From Rhizobium sp. FY34 (GTDB lineage: Bacteria; Pseudomonadota; Alphaproteobacteria; Rhizobiales; Rhizobiaceae), in assembly GCF_005222845.1 (NCBI RefSeq), contig NZ_STFZ01000036.1, positions 241,308 through 305,307 of the forward strand: 64,000 bases of DNA, written 5' to 3'. A program made the position numbers and the translations under genes. This document shows, in pieces, positions 33,781 through 44,608 of the stretch. The notes below the pieces were generated by a model. It was not told the origin of the DNA, did no database searches, and worked only from the letters and a program-made list of their open reading frames with translations. Position 1 is the stretch's first letter, and each line of letters begins with the position of its first letter.

Positions 33781-35667
33781 TCAAACGGCTGGAGTTTTCC
33801 GCACCACAACGCCCATGTCGTCGCTTTCTCGCACCTGGCGCAGATGCTCTTCGGCCTGCGTTGCTTCACGCTGGCGGTTCCACATCGAGGCATAGAGACC
33901 GTTCTGCTCCAGAAGCGCTGCATGCGTACCGCGCTCGGCAATCTCGCCGGCCCGCAACACGATGATTTCATCGGCATTGATGACGGTCGATAGCCGGTGG
34001 GCAATCACCAGCGTCGTGCGGTTCTTCGACACAAGGTCGAGCGCATCCTGGATTTCCTGCTCGGTCGTCGTATCGAGCGCCGAGGTTGCCTCGTCGAGAA
34101 TGAGGATCGGCGGCGCCTTGAGCACGGTGCGGGCAATGGCCACACGCTGCTTTTCGCCGCCGGAAAGCTTCAAACCCCGCTCGCCCACCATGGTCTGGAA
34201 ACCATCGGGCAGGGTGGTGATGAAATGGCCGATCTGCGCAATGTCGGCGGCGGCCAGCATGTCCTCTTCCGTAGCGCTCAGGCGGCCATAGCGGATATTG
34301 TAGGCGATCGTATCGTTAAACAGCACCGTATCCTGCGGAACCATGCCGATCACCGCGCGCAGGCTCTTCTGCGTCACGTCGCGCACATCCTGCCCGTCGA
34401 TTTCGACCGAGCCCGACTGCACGTCATAGAAGCGGTAGAGCAGGCGCGATATGGTGGATTTGCCAGCCCCCGACGGGCCGACAATGGCGACCGTCTTGCC
34501 GGCTGGCACTTCGAAGGAGACGCCCTTCAGGATCGGCCGCTCTGGATCATAGGAAAAGTGAACATTCTTGAACGAGATGCTGCCGTTCTGGATGGCAAGC
34601 GGCCTGGCATCCGGCCTGTCCACCACCTCGGCTTCCACCTCCAGAAGGTCGAACATCTGCTCAATATCGGTGAGGCCCTGGCGGATTTCGCGGTAGACGA
34701 AGCCGATGAAATTCAGCGGCACGGACAGCTGGATCAAAAGCGCATTGACGAAGACGAAATCGCCAATCGTCTGTTCGCCGCGCTGCACGGCCAGCGCCGA
34801 CATCACCATCATCACCGTCGTGCCAAGGCCGAAAATCAGCCCCTGGCCGAAGTTCAGCCAGCCAAGCGAAGTCCAGACCTGGGTGGCCGATTTCTCATAG
34901 CGGGCCATGGAGGCATCGAAGCGGCTGGCCTCCATGTCTTCATTGCCGAAATATTTTACCGTCTCGAAGTTCAGCAGCGAATCGATTGCCTTGGTATTGG
35001 CATCCGTATCGCTGGCATTCATCGAGCGGCGAATGGCGATGCGCCAGTCGGAAGCCTTCACGGTGAACCAGATATAGGCCCAGACCGTGACGCCGGTGAC
35101 CGCCACATAGGCAAAGCCGTAGGAATGCCAGAAGATGATTGCCGTCAGCAGGAACTCGACCAGCGTCGGCACGGAATTGAGGATCGTGAACCGGACGATC
35201 GTTTCGATGCCCTTTGTGCCACGCTCGATGATGCGTGACAGGCCGCCCGTCTTGCGCTCCAGGTGAAAGCGCAGCGACAATTGGTGCATATGCACGAAGG
35301 TCTTGTAGGCCAGCTGGCGCACCGCATGCTGGCCGACGCTGGCAAACAGCGAATCACGCAATTGGTTGAGGCCCAGCTGCGCGATGCGCGTGAGGTTATA
35401 GGCGATGACGAGTGCCACGGCGCCGAGCAGAAAGGCCGGCAGCAGGCCCACCATGTCCAGCTTTCCGTTCAGCGCATCGGTTGCCCATTTGAAGAAATAG
35501 GGAACGCCTATCAGCACCAGCTTGGCAATTAGCAGGAAGACCGTCGCCCAGACCACGCGCGCTTTCAGGTCCGCCCGGCCGGACGGCCACATATAGGGCC
35601 AAAGGTTTACGAGCGTTGCCAGCGGATTGCCTGAATCCGCCGATACGGTCTTGCGTCTGTCTGCCAT
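33781..35667 (-). CDS. Atm1-like ABC exporter (half transporter)
   Basis: A 628-residue fused permease-ATPase. Six membrane spans occupy about 30-330 (such as VVWATVFLLIAKLVLIGVPYFFKW). The ATPase has Walker A GPSGAGKST (about 394-402), signature LSGGEKQR (about 500) and Walker B ILILDEATS (about 520). The sequence resembles bacterial Atm1, which exports glutathione-linked compounds and heavy metals. Works as a homodimer by family. Start at 35667 has CGGAGGCATTC upstream. It is not clearly linked to neighbours. Confidence 0.92.
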   Translation of the reverse strand: MADRRKTVSADSGNPLATLVNLWPYMWPSGRADLKARVVWATVFLLIAKLVLIGVPYFFKWATDALNGKLDMVGLLPAFLLGAVALVIAYNLTRIAQLGLNQLRDSLFASVGQHAVRQLAYKTFVHMHQLSLRFHLERKTGGLSRIIERGTKGIETIVRFTILNSVPTLVEFLLTAIIFWHSYGFAYVAVTGVTVWAYIWFTVKASDWRIAIRRSMNASDTDANTKAIDSLLNFETVKYFGNEDMEASRFDASMARYEKSATQVWTSLGWLNFGQGLIFGLGTTVMMVMSALAVQRGEQTIGDFVFVNALLIQLSVPLNFIGFVYREIRQGLTDIEQMFDLLEVEAEVVDRPDARPLAIQNGSISFKNVHFSYDPERPILKGVSFEVPAGKTVAIVGPSGAGKSTISRLLYRFYDVQSGSVEIDGQDVRDVTQKSLRAVIGMVPQDTVLFNDTIAYNIRYGRLSATEEDMLAAADIAQIGHFITTLPDGFQTMVGERGLKLSGGEKQRVAIARTVLKAPPILILDEATSALDTTTEQEIQDALDLVSKNRTTLVIAHRLSTVINADEIIVLRAGEIAERGTHAALLEQNGLYASMWNRQREATQAEEHLRQVRESDDMGVVVRKTPAV

Positions 35668-35799
35668 GAATGCCTCCGGAAGGAGACCTGCACATATTCC
35701 TTACCCAGGCACTTTGCAACGAATGGCAAGTCCGCATGTAGAGAAGGCGCCGCTTGCGCGACGCCTTCCGGTCAATGCCATGCCGATTGTGGCTGTTTA

Positions 35800-37569
35800 T
35801 CAGCTGCGGTTCAGGCGCCGATGCAGTTTTTCCGCCTCATCATCCGGCAGCGCATCCTTCGGCACGCCAAAGATCTGGCCGGGCTCGATCAGGTTCGGAT
35901 TGGCGATCTGGTCCTGGTTGGCGAGATAGATCGTCGTGTAGCGCACGCCCTGTCCATAAACGCGGCGCGAGATCTGCCAGAGCGTGTCGCCGCGGCGGAT
36001 GATGACAGAGGAAGCCTCGCTCTGCGTCAAAGGTGCCTGTGCAATTGTACGACTGGCCAATGGCTGTGACGTAGCGGTCGCGGCGGCGGCAAGCGGTGCA
36101 ACCGTACCATTTGGCAGCACGGGGCCGACAGCACGGGCAATCATTTCGCCGATTGCCTTGAGGTTCTGGCCGACCGAGGCAACATCGCGGGGCAGGGCAT
36201 CGAGCGCGGCAAGCGCTGCAGCGGCCTGCTTCACCGTATTTTCGGCAATCATGCTGGTATTGGCATCGACGCCAGCCGGCAGGCGGTATTCGCTGAGCGA
36301 CCGCAACGCTATGGAGATCGAGGACCGCGCCGCCGCCACCTGTTCGTCGGTCGGTATCTTGCCATCGGCATAAAGCGCGACAAGCAGCTGGAAGGCGCGC
36401 GAGACATCATTGCGCAGCCGGTCAAAGGCGCCGTCATCGATCTGTGTCAGCGTTGATGCGCCAGCCTGCGGTGCGGTGGCCACGGCTGCCACCTGCTCGC
36501 CCGCCGGCCGGTTGAACGGCACTTCGACCCGCACGATTACCTTGCCATTGGCGCCAATCTGATCGACGGCAATCCGGTGTTCGCCAACGGAAAGCGGCAT
36601 AATGCCGTCGATGACGAAATGGCCATCGCTGCCGGCGGTCGCTTCACCGATCGCCTGGTCATCCGCATAGCCCTTCAGCCGCGCACCGGTCTTGGAAATG
36701 CCGGCGATGAACAGGCGGTCGCCCTCGATTTCGACGGCAGTTACCTGTAATGCCGGCTTATCGCCGGCATCCGGTACCGGGTTGGCCGGAGCGGCAGCGC
36801 TCTCGACCGGCTTTGCCACCTGGGCCACAGGCTGGCTCGCCACCGGTGCGGCTGCCACGCCAGCCGACGCCTGCGCAGCGGGCGCTGGCAGGGCGGGAGC
36901 GGCCGTTTCCGCACCGCCCAGCGCTACGCGCTCGGTCTTGGTCTTCTGATTGACATTCGGCATGGCAAGGATGCGGCTGGCTTCGCCGGGCTTGGTGACG
37001 AGCGCCAGCAGCTCGCCATCCTTGGTTACCGGTACGGAAACGGTGGCAATCTCCTCCGACATCACCGTGCGGCCATCTTCCGTGGTTGCTTTCAGCACAA
37101 GCTGGTGGTCGCCGGGCGCGAGCGGCTGGTCGAGAATGGCGACGAACTCGCCGGCCTTGTCTACGCCGGTCGTTGCGACGGTTTCCACCTGATCGGCCAC
37201 TTCGAGCTTGGCCTTCGGCTCGGCGCGACCGGCAATCACGGTCGAACCGTCAGGCTCGACGCGCAGAACATCGAAGGTTGGAATGATCAGCGCCGTCTTG
37301 GCCGGGCTAGATGCTGCGGGTTGCGGTGCCGGCAGGCTATCGGTCTTTGCGGCCTGGGCAGGTGCCTTTTCCGGTGTGGGATCAACGAGCTGGCGGGCGG
37401 CATCGCCACCTTGCGTGACGGCATCCTTGATTTCCTGTCCAGCCGCATTGATGACCTCGCCGACAGGCTTGGTATCGGATGAAAGGCGTGGCATGACGAA
37501 GAAAACCATCAGGATCGTCGCAATCGCGAGCACGGAAATCGCCAGCCAACCAGCGCGGTTTTTCATCAT
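35800..37569 (-). CDS. Membrane-anchored LysM protein with Ig-like repeats
   Basis: A 589-residue protein. One membrane span is at 8-28. Then comes an Ala/Pro-rich region with beta-rich segments that look like repeated Ig-like domains: DVLRVEPDGSTVIAGRAEP near 95 and VTAVEIEGDRLFIAGISKTGA near 280. A helical region follows (about 370-500). The C-terminus (about 525-575) is a LysM module (RRGDTLWQISRRVYG and NPNLIEPGQIFGVP). The protein would bind peptidoglycan from an inner-membrane anchor. Such LysM proteins are conserved near here in Rhizobiaceae; exact role is unknown. SD: GGAGAGGTGCA. Confidence 0.85.
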   Translation of the reverse strand: MMKNRAGWLAISVLAIATILMVFFVMPRLSSDTKPVGEVINAAGQEIKDAVTQGGDAARQLVDPTPEKAPAQAAKTDSLPAPQPAASSPAKTALIIPTFDVLRVEPDGSTVIAGRAEPKAKLEVADQVETVATTGVDKAGEFVAILDQPLAPGDHQLVLKATTEDGRTVMSEEIATVSVPVTKDGELLALVTKPGEASRILAMPNVNQKTKTERVALGGAETAAPALPAPAAQASAGVAAAPVASQPVAQVAKPVESAAAPANPVPDAGDKPALQVTAVEIEGDRLFIAGISKTGARLKGYADDQAIGEATAGSDGHFVIDGIMPLSVGEHRIAVDQIGANGKVIVRVEVPFNRPAGEQVAAVATAPQAGASTLTQIDDGAFDRLRNDVSRAFQLLVALYADGKIPTDEQVAAARSSISIALRSLSEYRLPAGVDANTSMIAENTVKQAAAALAALDALPRDVASVGQNLKAIGEMIARAVGPVLPNGTVAPLAAAATATSQPLASRTIAQAPLTQSEASSVIIRRGDTLWQISRRVYGQGVRYTTIYLANQDQIANPNLIEPGQIFGVPKDALPDDEAEKLHRRLNRS

Positions 37570-37738
37570 TGCACCTCTCCAGACGGATCACCGCCAAACT
37601 CTCTTGGAATTACAGGTTTCACACCGCCTTCACAAGCATGCCGGCCGTTTTGCACTTGCTCACAGCTTGATTTCCCGCCAGTTTTGCAGGTCGAACGGCT
37701 CGCTTAGTCGTTGCCTGTGATGAATGACGGAGAATCCT

Positions 37739-38344
37739 GTGCCAATTCGATCCATTTGCGCTTACTGCGGCTCCCAGCCGGGCCGTGATCCTGCCTATCT
37801 CGAGGCGGGCCGGGGGCTTGGCAAGTCCATTGCCGCCCATGGTCTGCGACTCGTTTATGGCGGTGGCACCAAGGGCATTATGGGGGCTGTGGCGTCGGGC
37901 GTCCTGTCGCATGGCGGGCAGGTGACGGGCATCATCCCCGAGTTTCTGGTCGATATGGAAGCGACCCGCCATTCGCTCGGCCAGTTGGACGAGTTGATCA
38001 TCACCAGGGACATGCATGAGCGCAAACACAAGATGTTCGAGCGCGCCGATGCTTTCGTGACGCTTCCGGGCGGCATCGGCACGCTGGAAGAGATCGTCGA
38101 GATCATGACCTGGGCGCAGCTTGGCCGGCATCGCAAGCCGATGGTATTTGCCAATATCGGCGGCTTCTGGGATCCGATGCTGGAACTGATCGACCACATG
38201 AAGCGCCAGGGCTTCATCCACAATGCCAATCTCGTGCAGCCGCTGGTCATCGACCGGGTCGAGGATATCGTGCCGGCCATTCTCGATGCCGTGGGTGACG
38301 AGCGGGTGGATGACGGGCAGGAGGCGGTCATCGAAAAGCTTTAG
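37739..38344 (+). CDS. LOG-family nucleotide 5'-monophosphate phosphoribohydrolase
   Basis: A 201-residue LOG protein, a Rossmann-fold enzyme that releases the base from nucleoside 5'-monophosphates (cytokinin activation in some organisms). Motifs are CAYCGS near the start, GGGTKGIMG, and PGGIGTLEE (about 112-120). I chose GTG at 37739 because GGAG stands about seven bases upstream; ATG at 37724 would add five residues without a ribosome site. It converges with the cupin gene with a four-base overlap at the stops. Confidence 0.9.
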   Translation: MPIRSICAYCGSQPGRDPAYLEAGRGLGKSIAAHGLRLVYGGGTKGIMGAVASGVLSHGGQVTGIIPEFLVDMEATRHSLGQLDELIITRDMHERKHKMFERADAFVTLPGGIGTLEEIVEIMTWAQLGRHRKPMVFANIGGFWDPMLELIDHMKRQGFIHNANLVQPLVIDRVEDIVPAILDAVGDERVDDGQEAVIEKL

Positions 38345-38670
38345 TCGACAATAAACAGTGTCGCGCCGGTTTTGGTCGAAGACCGGTGCGGTTCGGCACC
38401 ATCGGCCACCTGGTAGCTCATGCCGGGCTTTAGAACGAAGATGCGCCCGTCCGCCAGTTCCGTCGTCAGTTCGCCGGAGAGGCACAAGAGGATGTGGCCT
38501 TTCTCGCACCAGTGGTCGGCGAGATAGCCCGGCGTGTACTCGACCATCCGCACGCGAATGTCTCCGAATCTCTGCGTTCGCCATGTCGCCATGCCGGTGT
38601 CACCGGCATGCTGTGTCGGTGCAATGGTCGCCCAATCGGTGGTGCCGAAGGGAATGTCCAGGATACGCAT
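38341..38670 (-). CDS. DHCW-motif cupin-fold protein
   Basis: A 109-residue single-domain cupin. It carries ADHWCEKGHILLCLSGEL (about 51-68), the mark of the DHCW cupins, then LKPGMSYQVADGAEPHRSS. His and Cys here could bind a metal. Enzymatic role is unknown. Its stop overlaps the LOG stop by four bases in convergent array, and rarD ends just upstream (13 bases). Confidence 0.82.
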   Translation of the reverse strand: MRILDIPFGTTDWATIAPTQHAGDTGMATWRTQRFGDIRVRMVEYTPGYLADHWCEKGHILLCLSGELTTELADGRIFVLKPGMSYQVADGAEPHRSSTKTGATLFIVD

Positions 38671-38683
38671 CGATATTCCTTTC

Positions 38684-39595
38684 TTAGCGGGCGCGGTAGG
38701 CCTTCAGCATCGACCAGCTGTAGAGCGCCAGCGCTGCCCAGATCAGCGAAAAGGCAAACAGCTTCACCGGGTTCATCGGCTCATGGAAGATGAAGACGGC
38801 GATGAGGAAGATGATGGTCGGCGTGATATATTGCATGATCCCGATGGTGGAGAGGCGCAGAAGCTTGGCCGCATTGGCATAGATCATCAGCGGCACGGCG
38901 GTCGCAATGCCAGCGGCGGCGAGCAGCCAGGTATCGGATGTTGTTCCGTGGGTGAAATGCCCTGTGCCGCTTGCCTCCAGCCACAGGATATAGGGCAGGG
39001 CGGCAAAGCTCAGGATGGCCACTTCGAGGAAAAACCCCTGGTTCGGGCCGACCGGCAGCGTCTTGCGCAAAAAGGCATAGGCACCCCAGCTGAAGGTCAG
39101 CGTCAGCGAGATCCACGGCAGGCGCCCGGCATCCCAGGTGAGAATCCCGACTGCCACGAAAGCAAGCGCGATGGCCGCCATCTGCACCGGCGCAAGCCGC
39201 TCCTTCAGCAGGATCGAGCCCAGAAGAATGCTGAACAGCGGATTGATGAAATAGCCGAGCGCTCCTTCGACCGCGTGGCCTGAGCCGACAGCGTAGACAT
39301 AGGTCACCCAGTTGATGGTAATCAGCGTTGCCGTCAGTGCCGCCATCAGCATGGTGCGGCGAGAGCGCATGGCAGCCCGAATATCACCGAAACGCCTGGT
39401 GATCAGCAGGATCAGGGCCGCAAACGGCAGCGACCAGACGACGCGATGCGCCAGAACCTCGAAGGGTGAAATATGCCCGAGCGCCTTCAGATAGAGCGGT
39501 AGAAAGCCCCATATTCCATAGGCGGCGAGCGCATAGGCAAAGCCCTGCGGCGTATCGCCGGTCTGTGCCGGCGCTTGTGCCGTTTCTGTTGCCAT
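38684..39595 (-). CDS. rarD: RarD-type EamA transporter
   Basis: A 303-residue carrier with ten predicted membrane spans. It is close to RarD, whose markers here are YGIWGFLPLYLKALGHISPFEVLAHRVVWS in outline (residues 24-54) and the motif NWVTYVYAVGSGHAVEGALGYFINPL. Substrate is unknown; E. coli RarD was named for chloramphenicol sensitivity. ATG at 39595 gives the normal N-terminus, with AGAGG about ten bases upstream. It is in line with the cupin gene, downstream by 13 bases. Confidence 0.9.
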   Translation of the reverse strand: MATETAQAPAQTGDTPQGFAYALAAYGIWGFLPLYLKALGHISPFEVLAHRVVWSLPFAALILLITRRFGDIRAAMRSRRTMLMAALTATLITINWVTYVYAVGSGHAVEGALGYFINPLFSILLGSILLKERLAPVQMAAIALAFVAVGILTWDAGRLPWISLTLTFSWGAYAFLRKTLPVGPNQGFFLEVAILSFAALPYILWLEASGTGHFTHGTTSDTWLLAAAGIATAVPLMIYANAAKLLRLSTIGIMQYITPTIIFLIAVFIFHEPMNPVKLFAFSLIWAALALYSWSMLKAYRAR

Positions 39596-39731
39596 ATGCG
39601 TGAGACCTCTTGCTGCTTTGGCCCCTGCATAGGCCGGAACAGCCGCCACTGCCAATTCATTCGTTTGCTGCTTGCATCAATGCCGTTCATCCGACACCTT
39701 TTGCGCGTGATCACAAACGGAAGTAGCACGA

Positions 39732-40598
39732 ATGAGTGGCATTCCCCTTCATCGCAGTATCTATGCTCAGCAAATGCTGGCGCGCGCCTTTGTCGAGCAA
39801 GATGAACCGCTGGCGCAGGCCTTTGCCCGTGTGCCGCGAGAGGCCTTTGCCGGGCCACCGCCATGGCATATCCGCGATCAGGACCGTTACCGGGCGCTGC
39901 CCTCGGCGGATCCGGTGGTGCTCTATCAGGATGTGTTGCTCGGGCTTGATATGTCGCGTTCGGTCAACAATGGCAGCCCGTCTCTGCATGCTGGTCTTCT
40001 GCACCAGTTGCGTGTGACGGAAGGCGAGCATGTCGTGCATCTGGGGGCCGGCAGCGGCTATTATTCGGCCATTCTGGCCGAGCTTGTGGGACAGAGCGGG
40101 CATGTCACGGCGGTAGAATATGACGCGAAACTGGCGCAGATGGCGAAAGCTGCACTTGCCCATTACCCGCAGGTGACGGTCGTGCATGGCAGCGCCTTTG
40201 ATTGGCCGCAGCAGCCGGCCGATGTCCTCTATGTCAACTTCGCGCTCGATCATCCGCCGGCGCGCTGGGTGGACAGTCTTCACCTCAATGGCCGGCTGCT
40301 GTTTCCCTTTGGAGTTCCGGCCGTTGATGCGTCGGGTCGCCGAACCGGCGTGACGGCTCGTGCCGGCATGCTGATGATCGAGCGCCGGACATTCGGCTTC
40401 GAGGCGCGCTTCCTGCAGGGCGTCAGCTTTGTCTGGGCTGAAGGGCTGGAGGAGACGCCAGGTCGCCATGAGGGGTTGATGCGCGCCTTTCGCGGCGGCG
40501 GACATATGAAGGTTCGCAGCCTGCGCTGGGGCGATGTGGCACCCGATCAGGATTGGTATGGCGAGGAGGGCTGGGGCCTCTCCTTCAATGTCCTTTGA
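39732..40598 (+). CDS. PCMT-like SAM-dependent methyltransferase
   Basis: A 288-residue methyltransferase with the class I SAM motif VVHLGAGSGYYSAILAEL (about 100-117, in outline) and the PCMT-like lead LYQDVLLGLD / SPSLHAGLLHQL. Protein-L-isoaspartate methyltransferases normally have DxGxGxG; here His replaces Asp (VVHLGAGSG). The C-terminal 100 residues are unlike E. coli PCMT. Target (protein, RNA or a small molecule) is unknown. ATG at 39732 has GGAAG upstream. It is divergent from rarD. Confidence 0.82.
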   Translation: MSGIPLHRSIYAQQMLARAFVEQDEPLAQAFARVPREAFAGPPPWHIRDQDRYRALPSADPVVLYQDVLLGLDMSRSVNNGSPSLHAGLLHQLRVTEGEHVVHLGAGSGYYSAILAELVGQSGHVTAVEYDAKLAQMAKAALAHYPQVTVVHGSAFDWPQQPADVLYVNFALDHPPARWVDSLHLNGRLLFPFGVPAVDASGRRTGVTARAGMLMIERRTFGFEARFLQGVSFVWAEGLEETPGRHEGLMRAFRGGGHMKVRSLRWGDVAPDQDWYGEEGWGLSFNVL

Positions 40599-40616
40599 TC
40601 CTGTAGGGCCATTTGA

Positions 40617-42233
40617 CTATTCCGCTGCCAGCCGCCCCGCCATGTGGCGGTTCTTCATCAGCTTGTAGACGATCGAATCGATCAGCGCCTGGAAAGAGGC
40701 GTCGATGATGTTTTCCGATACGCCGACCGTCCACCAGCGGGTGCCATCGCCATCCATGGATTCAATCAGCACGCGGGTCACGGCTTCGGTGCCGCCGTTC
40801 AGGATGCGCACCTTGTAATCCACCAGTTCCAGATCCTCTATCTCGCGGTTGAACTTGCCGAGATCCTTGCGCAGCGCCAGATCCAGCGCATTGACCGGGC
40901 CGTCGCCTTCCGCCACCGACATCACCGGCTCGCCATCGATGACAAGCCGCACCACGGCTTCCGAGACGGTCTTCATCTTGCCATTGGCATCGAAGCGCCG
41001 CTCCACCATGACGCGGAAACCATCGACGGCAAAGAAATCCGGAATGGTGCCAAGCGTGCGGCGGGCTAGAAGCTCAAAGCTCGCATCCGCCCCTTCATAG
41101 GCATAGCCTTCCGATTCGCGCTCCTTGACAATGGTGATCAGCCTGTCGAGACGCGGATCATCCTTGGAAACCTCGATGCCGCGGCGTTTCAGCGCGTTGA
41201 GGAAGTTTGATTTTCCGCCCTGATCCGACACCATGACCTTGCGGAAATTGCCGACGCTTTCCGGCACCACATGTTCATAGGTGCGCGGGTCTTTCAGAAG
41301 CGCCGAAGCATGAATGCCGGCCTTTGTGGCAAAGGCTGAGGCGCCGACATAAGGCGCCTGATGATTGGGCGAGCGGTTGAGCAGCTCGTCGAAGGCGTGC
41401 GACAGTTTCGTCAGCTCCGTCAGCCGCTCGGCATCGATCGCGGTCTCGAAGCGGCTGGCATAGGTTTCCTTCAGGGACAGCGTCGGAATCAGCGTGATGA
41501 GATTGGCATTGCCGCAGCGCTCGCCGATACCGTTCAGCGTGCCCTGGATCTGGCGCACGCCAGCCTCCACGGCGGCAAGCGAATTGGCAATCGCCTGGCC
41601 GGTATCGTCATGCGCATGGATGCCGAGGTGATCGCCCGGAATACCGGCGGCCATCACGGCCGAGACGATGGCGCGCACCTCATGCGGCTGGCTGCCGCCA
41701 TTGGTATCGCACAGCACCACCCAGCGGGCGCCGGCCTGGTACGCCGTCGTTGCGCAGGCCAGCGCATAATCCGGATTGGCCTTGTAGCCATCGAAGAAAT
41801 GTTCGCAATCGATCAGCGCCTCGCGACCTGAGGCGATGACCGCCTCGACGCTGTCGCGGATCGATTGGAGATTTTCCTCATTGGTGCAGCCGAGCGCCAC
41901 CCGCACATGGTAGTCCCAGCTTTTTGCCACAAGACAGATGGCATCGCTTTTGGATTGCAACAGTGCGGCCAGACCCGGATCATTGGCGGCAGAGACCCCT
42001 GCGCGTTTCGTCATGCCGAAGGCGACGAATTTGGCATCGCGGGTGCGCTTCTTGTCGAAAAAGGCCGTATCCGTCGGGTTCGCGCCCGGATAGCCGCCCT
42101 CGACATAATCGATGCCGAAGTCGTCCAGCAGCTTGGAGATGGCGATCTTGTCTTCGACGGAAAAATCCACGCCGGGCGTTTGCTGCCCGTCGCGCAGGGT
42201 CGTGTCGAAGAGATAGATCTTTTCCCGTGTCAT
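40617..42233 (-). CDS. cimA: (R)-citramalate synthase
   Basis: CimA joins pyruvate and acetyl-CoA to make citramalate for isoleucine. The 538-residue protein has the LeuA-like catalytic domain with LFDTTLRDGQQTPGVDFS (about 6-22, in outline) and the HAHDDTG metal motif near 205, followed by a LeuA regulatory domain (about 400-538). ATG at 42233 follows GAGAGAGG. Homocitrate and isopropylmalate synthases share this fold; the length and DTTLRDG form fit CimA. A REPIN-like repeat stands just upstream. Confidence 0.93.
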   Translation of the reverse strand: MTREKIYLFDTTLRDGQQTPGVDFSVEDKIAISKLLDDFGIDYVEGGYPGANPTDTAFFDKKRTRDAKFVAFGMTKRAGVSAANDPGLAALLQSKSDAICLVAKSWDYHVRVALGCTNEENLQSIRDSVEAVIASGREALIDCEHFFDGYKANPDYALACATTAYQAGARWVVLCDTNGGSQPHEVRAIVSAVMAAGIPGDHLGIHAHDDTGQAIANSLAAVEAGVRQIQGTLNGIGERCGNANLITLIPTLSLKETYASRFETAIDAERLTELTKLSHAFDELLNRSPNHQAPYVGASAFATKAGIHASALLKDPRTYEHVVPESVGNFRKVMVSDQGGKSNFLNALKRRGIEVSKDDPRLDRLITIVKERESEGYAYEGADASFELLARRTLGTIPDFFAVDGFRVMVERRFDANGKMKTVSEAVVRLVIDGEPVMSVAEGDGPVNALDLALRKDLGKFNREIEDLELVDYKVRILNGGTEAVTRVLIESMDGDGTRWWTVGVSENIIDASFQALIDSIVYKLMKNRHMAGRLAAE

Positions 42234-42274
42234 GTCAGTGCCTCTCTCTGGCATGTCATCTTCAGACCGCCGTT

Positions 42275-42491
42275 ACCCCCCTCTGCCCTGCCGGGCATCT
42301 CCCCCTCAAGGGGGGAGATCGGCAGAACGGTACGCTTGCCACCCCAAATCGGCCCCAAATACCCTCTGCCGTCATCCTTGGCGGTTAGAGCCATAGGGCT
42401 AAAGACTCCGCGCCTGAGAATGGCCGCTGCCAGTGCGGCAAATCGATCTCCCCCCTTGAGGGGGAGATGCCCGGCAGGGCGGAGGGGGGTA
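42275..42491. repeat. Paired inverted palindromic element (REPIN-like copy 1)
   Basis: The left arm (42275-42330) begins TACCCCCCTCTGCCCTGC, then GGGCATCTCCCCCTCAAGGGG and GGAGATCGGCAGAACGG in outline. The right arm (about 42437-42491) is its inverse but ends its inner side with AAATCGATC instead of GCAGAACGG. Each arm holds its own hairpin (TCTCCCCC with GGGGGAGA). The spacer of about 110 bases contains no gene. It lies between cimA and pip. Confidence 0.85.
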
Positions 42492-42510
42492 ACCAGGCTA
42501 CTCATCGTTC

Positions 42511-43930
<1,420 letters not shown>

Positions 43931-43934
<4 letters not shown>

Positions 43935-44410
43935 GGCTGCTTCTCCGGTGGCCATTCGGCCGTATCATGGTCTGGATGCTGGTAGGAGACGATGTCGATC
44001 AGGAACGGCGCCTGTTCAAGGTCTTCGTCCGTCGGGTGGCCGGGCAGGTCTGGCAGATGATCGACAAAGACGATCTTGGCTTCGGTGCCGAACTGGGTGG
44101 TGGGCGGCAGCGTGGATGGATCATCGAAGGCGCCGGCTGCCACGGCCATGCCATCCGGTGCCTCATAGGTCAGCGGTGTGCCGCAGTCTGCGCAGAAACC
44201 GCGTGACACGACATTGCTCGACTGGAAGATTTTTCGCTCCCCGCGTGTCCACTGGAAATCCGTGCCCCTCACAGAGACGAGAGGCGCATAATAGGCGCCG
44301 AACGCTTTCTGGCACATGCGACAGTGACAGATCGAGGCATTCTTCAGCGGGCCACTGACCCGAAAGCGGATGGCGCCGCACTGGCAGCCGCCGGTGTGGA
44401 TCTCAGTCAT
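43931..44410 (-). CDS. GFA-family protein (CENP-V/GFA fold), copy B
   Basis: A 159-residue paralogue of copy A, with GGCQCGAIRF, CHCRMCQKAFG and GFCADCGTPLTY. ATG at 44410 has GGAGG eight bases upstream; the alternative at 44425 has none. It is about half identical to copy A by eye, with the same C-terminal tail. It is first of a three-gene unit (copy B, copy A, pip). Zinc binding is likely; formaldehyde activation is only a family label. Confidence 0.9.
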
Positions 44411-44436
44411 GCTATCGGCCTCCATTTGGACGGGAT

Positions 44437-44585
44437 ACCCCCCTCTGCCCTGCCGGGCATCTCCCCCTCAAGGGGGGAGATCGGCAGAACGGCCACCGGT
44501 TTATCTTCAAGAGAGGAACAGGAGAGCGCGGCATATCGATCTCCCCCCTTGAGGGGGAGATGCCCGGCAGGGCAGAGGGGGGTAT
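44437..44585. repeat. Paired inverted palindromic element (REPIN-like copy 2)
   Basis: The left arm (44437-44492) matches that of copy 1 through the inner GCAGAACGG. The right arm (44529-44585) is inverse and ends inward with ATATCGATC, as in copy 1. Only about 36 bases separate the arms. It stands between GFA copy B and cysS, 24 bases after the cysS stop. The order and orientation of its two arm types are the same as in copy 1. Confidence 0.87.
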
Positions 44586-44608
44586 GACCGACCACCAGGT
44601 GCAGCATG

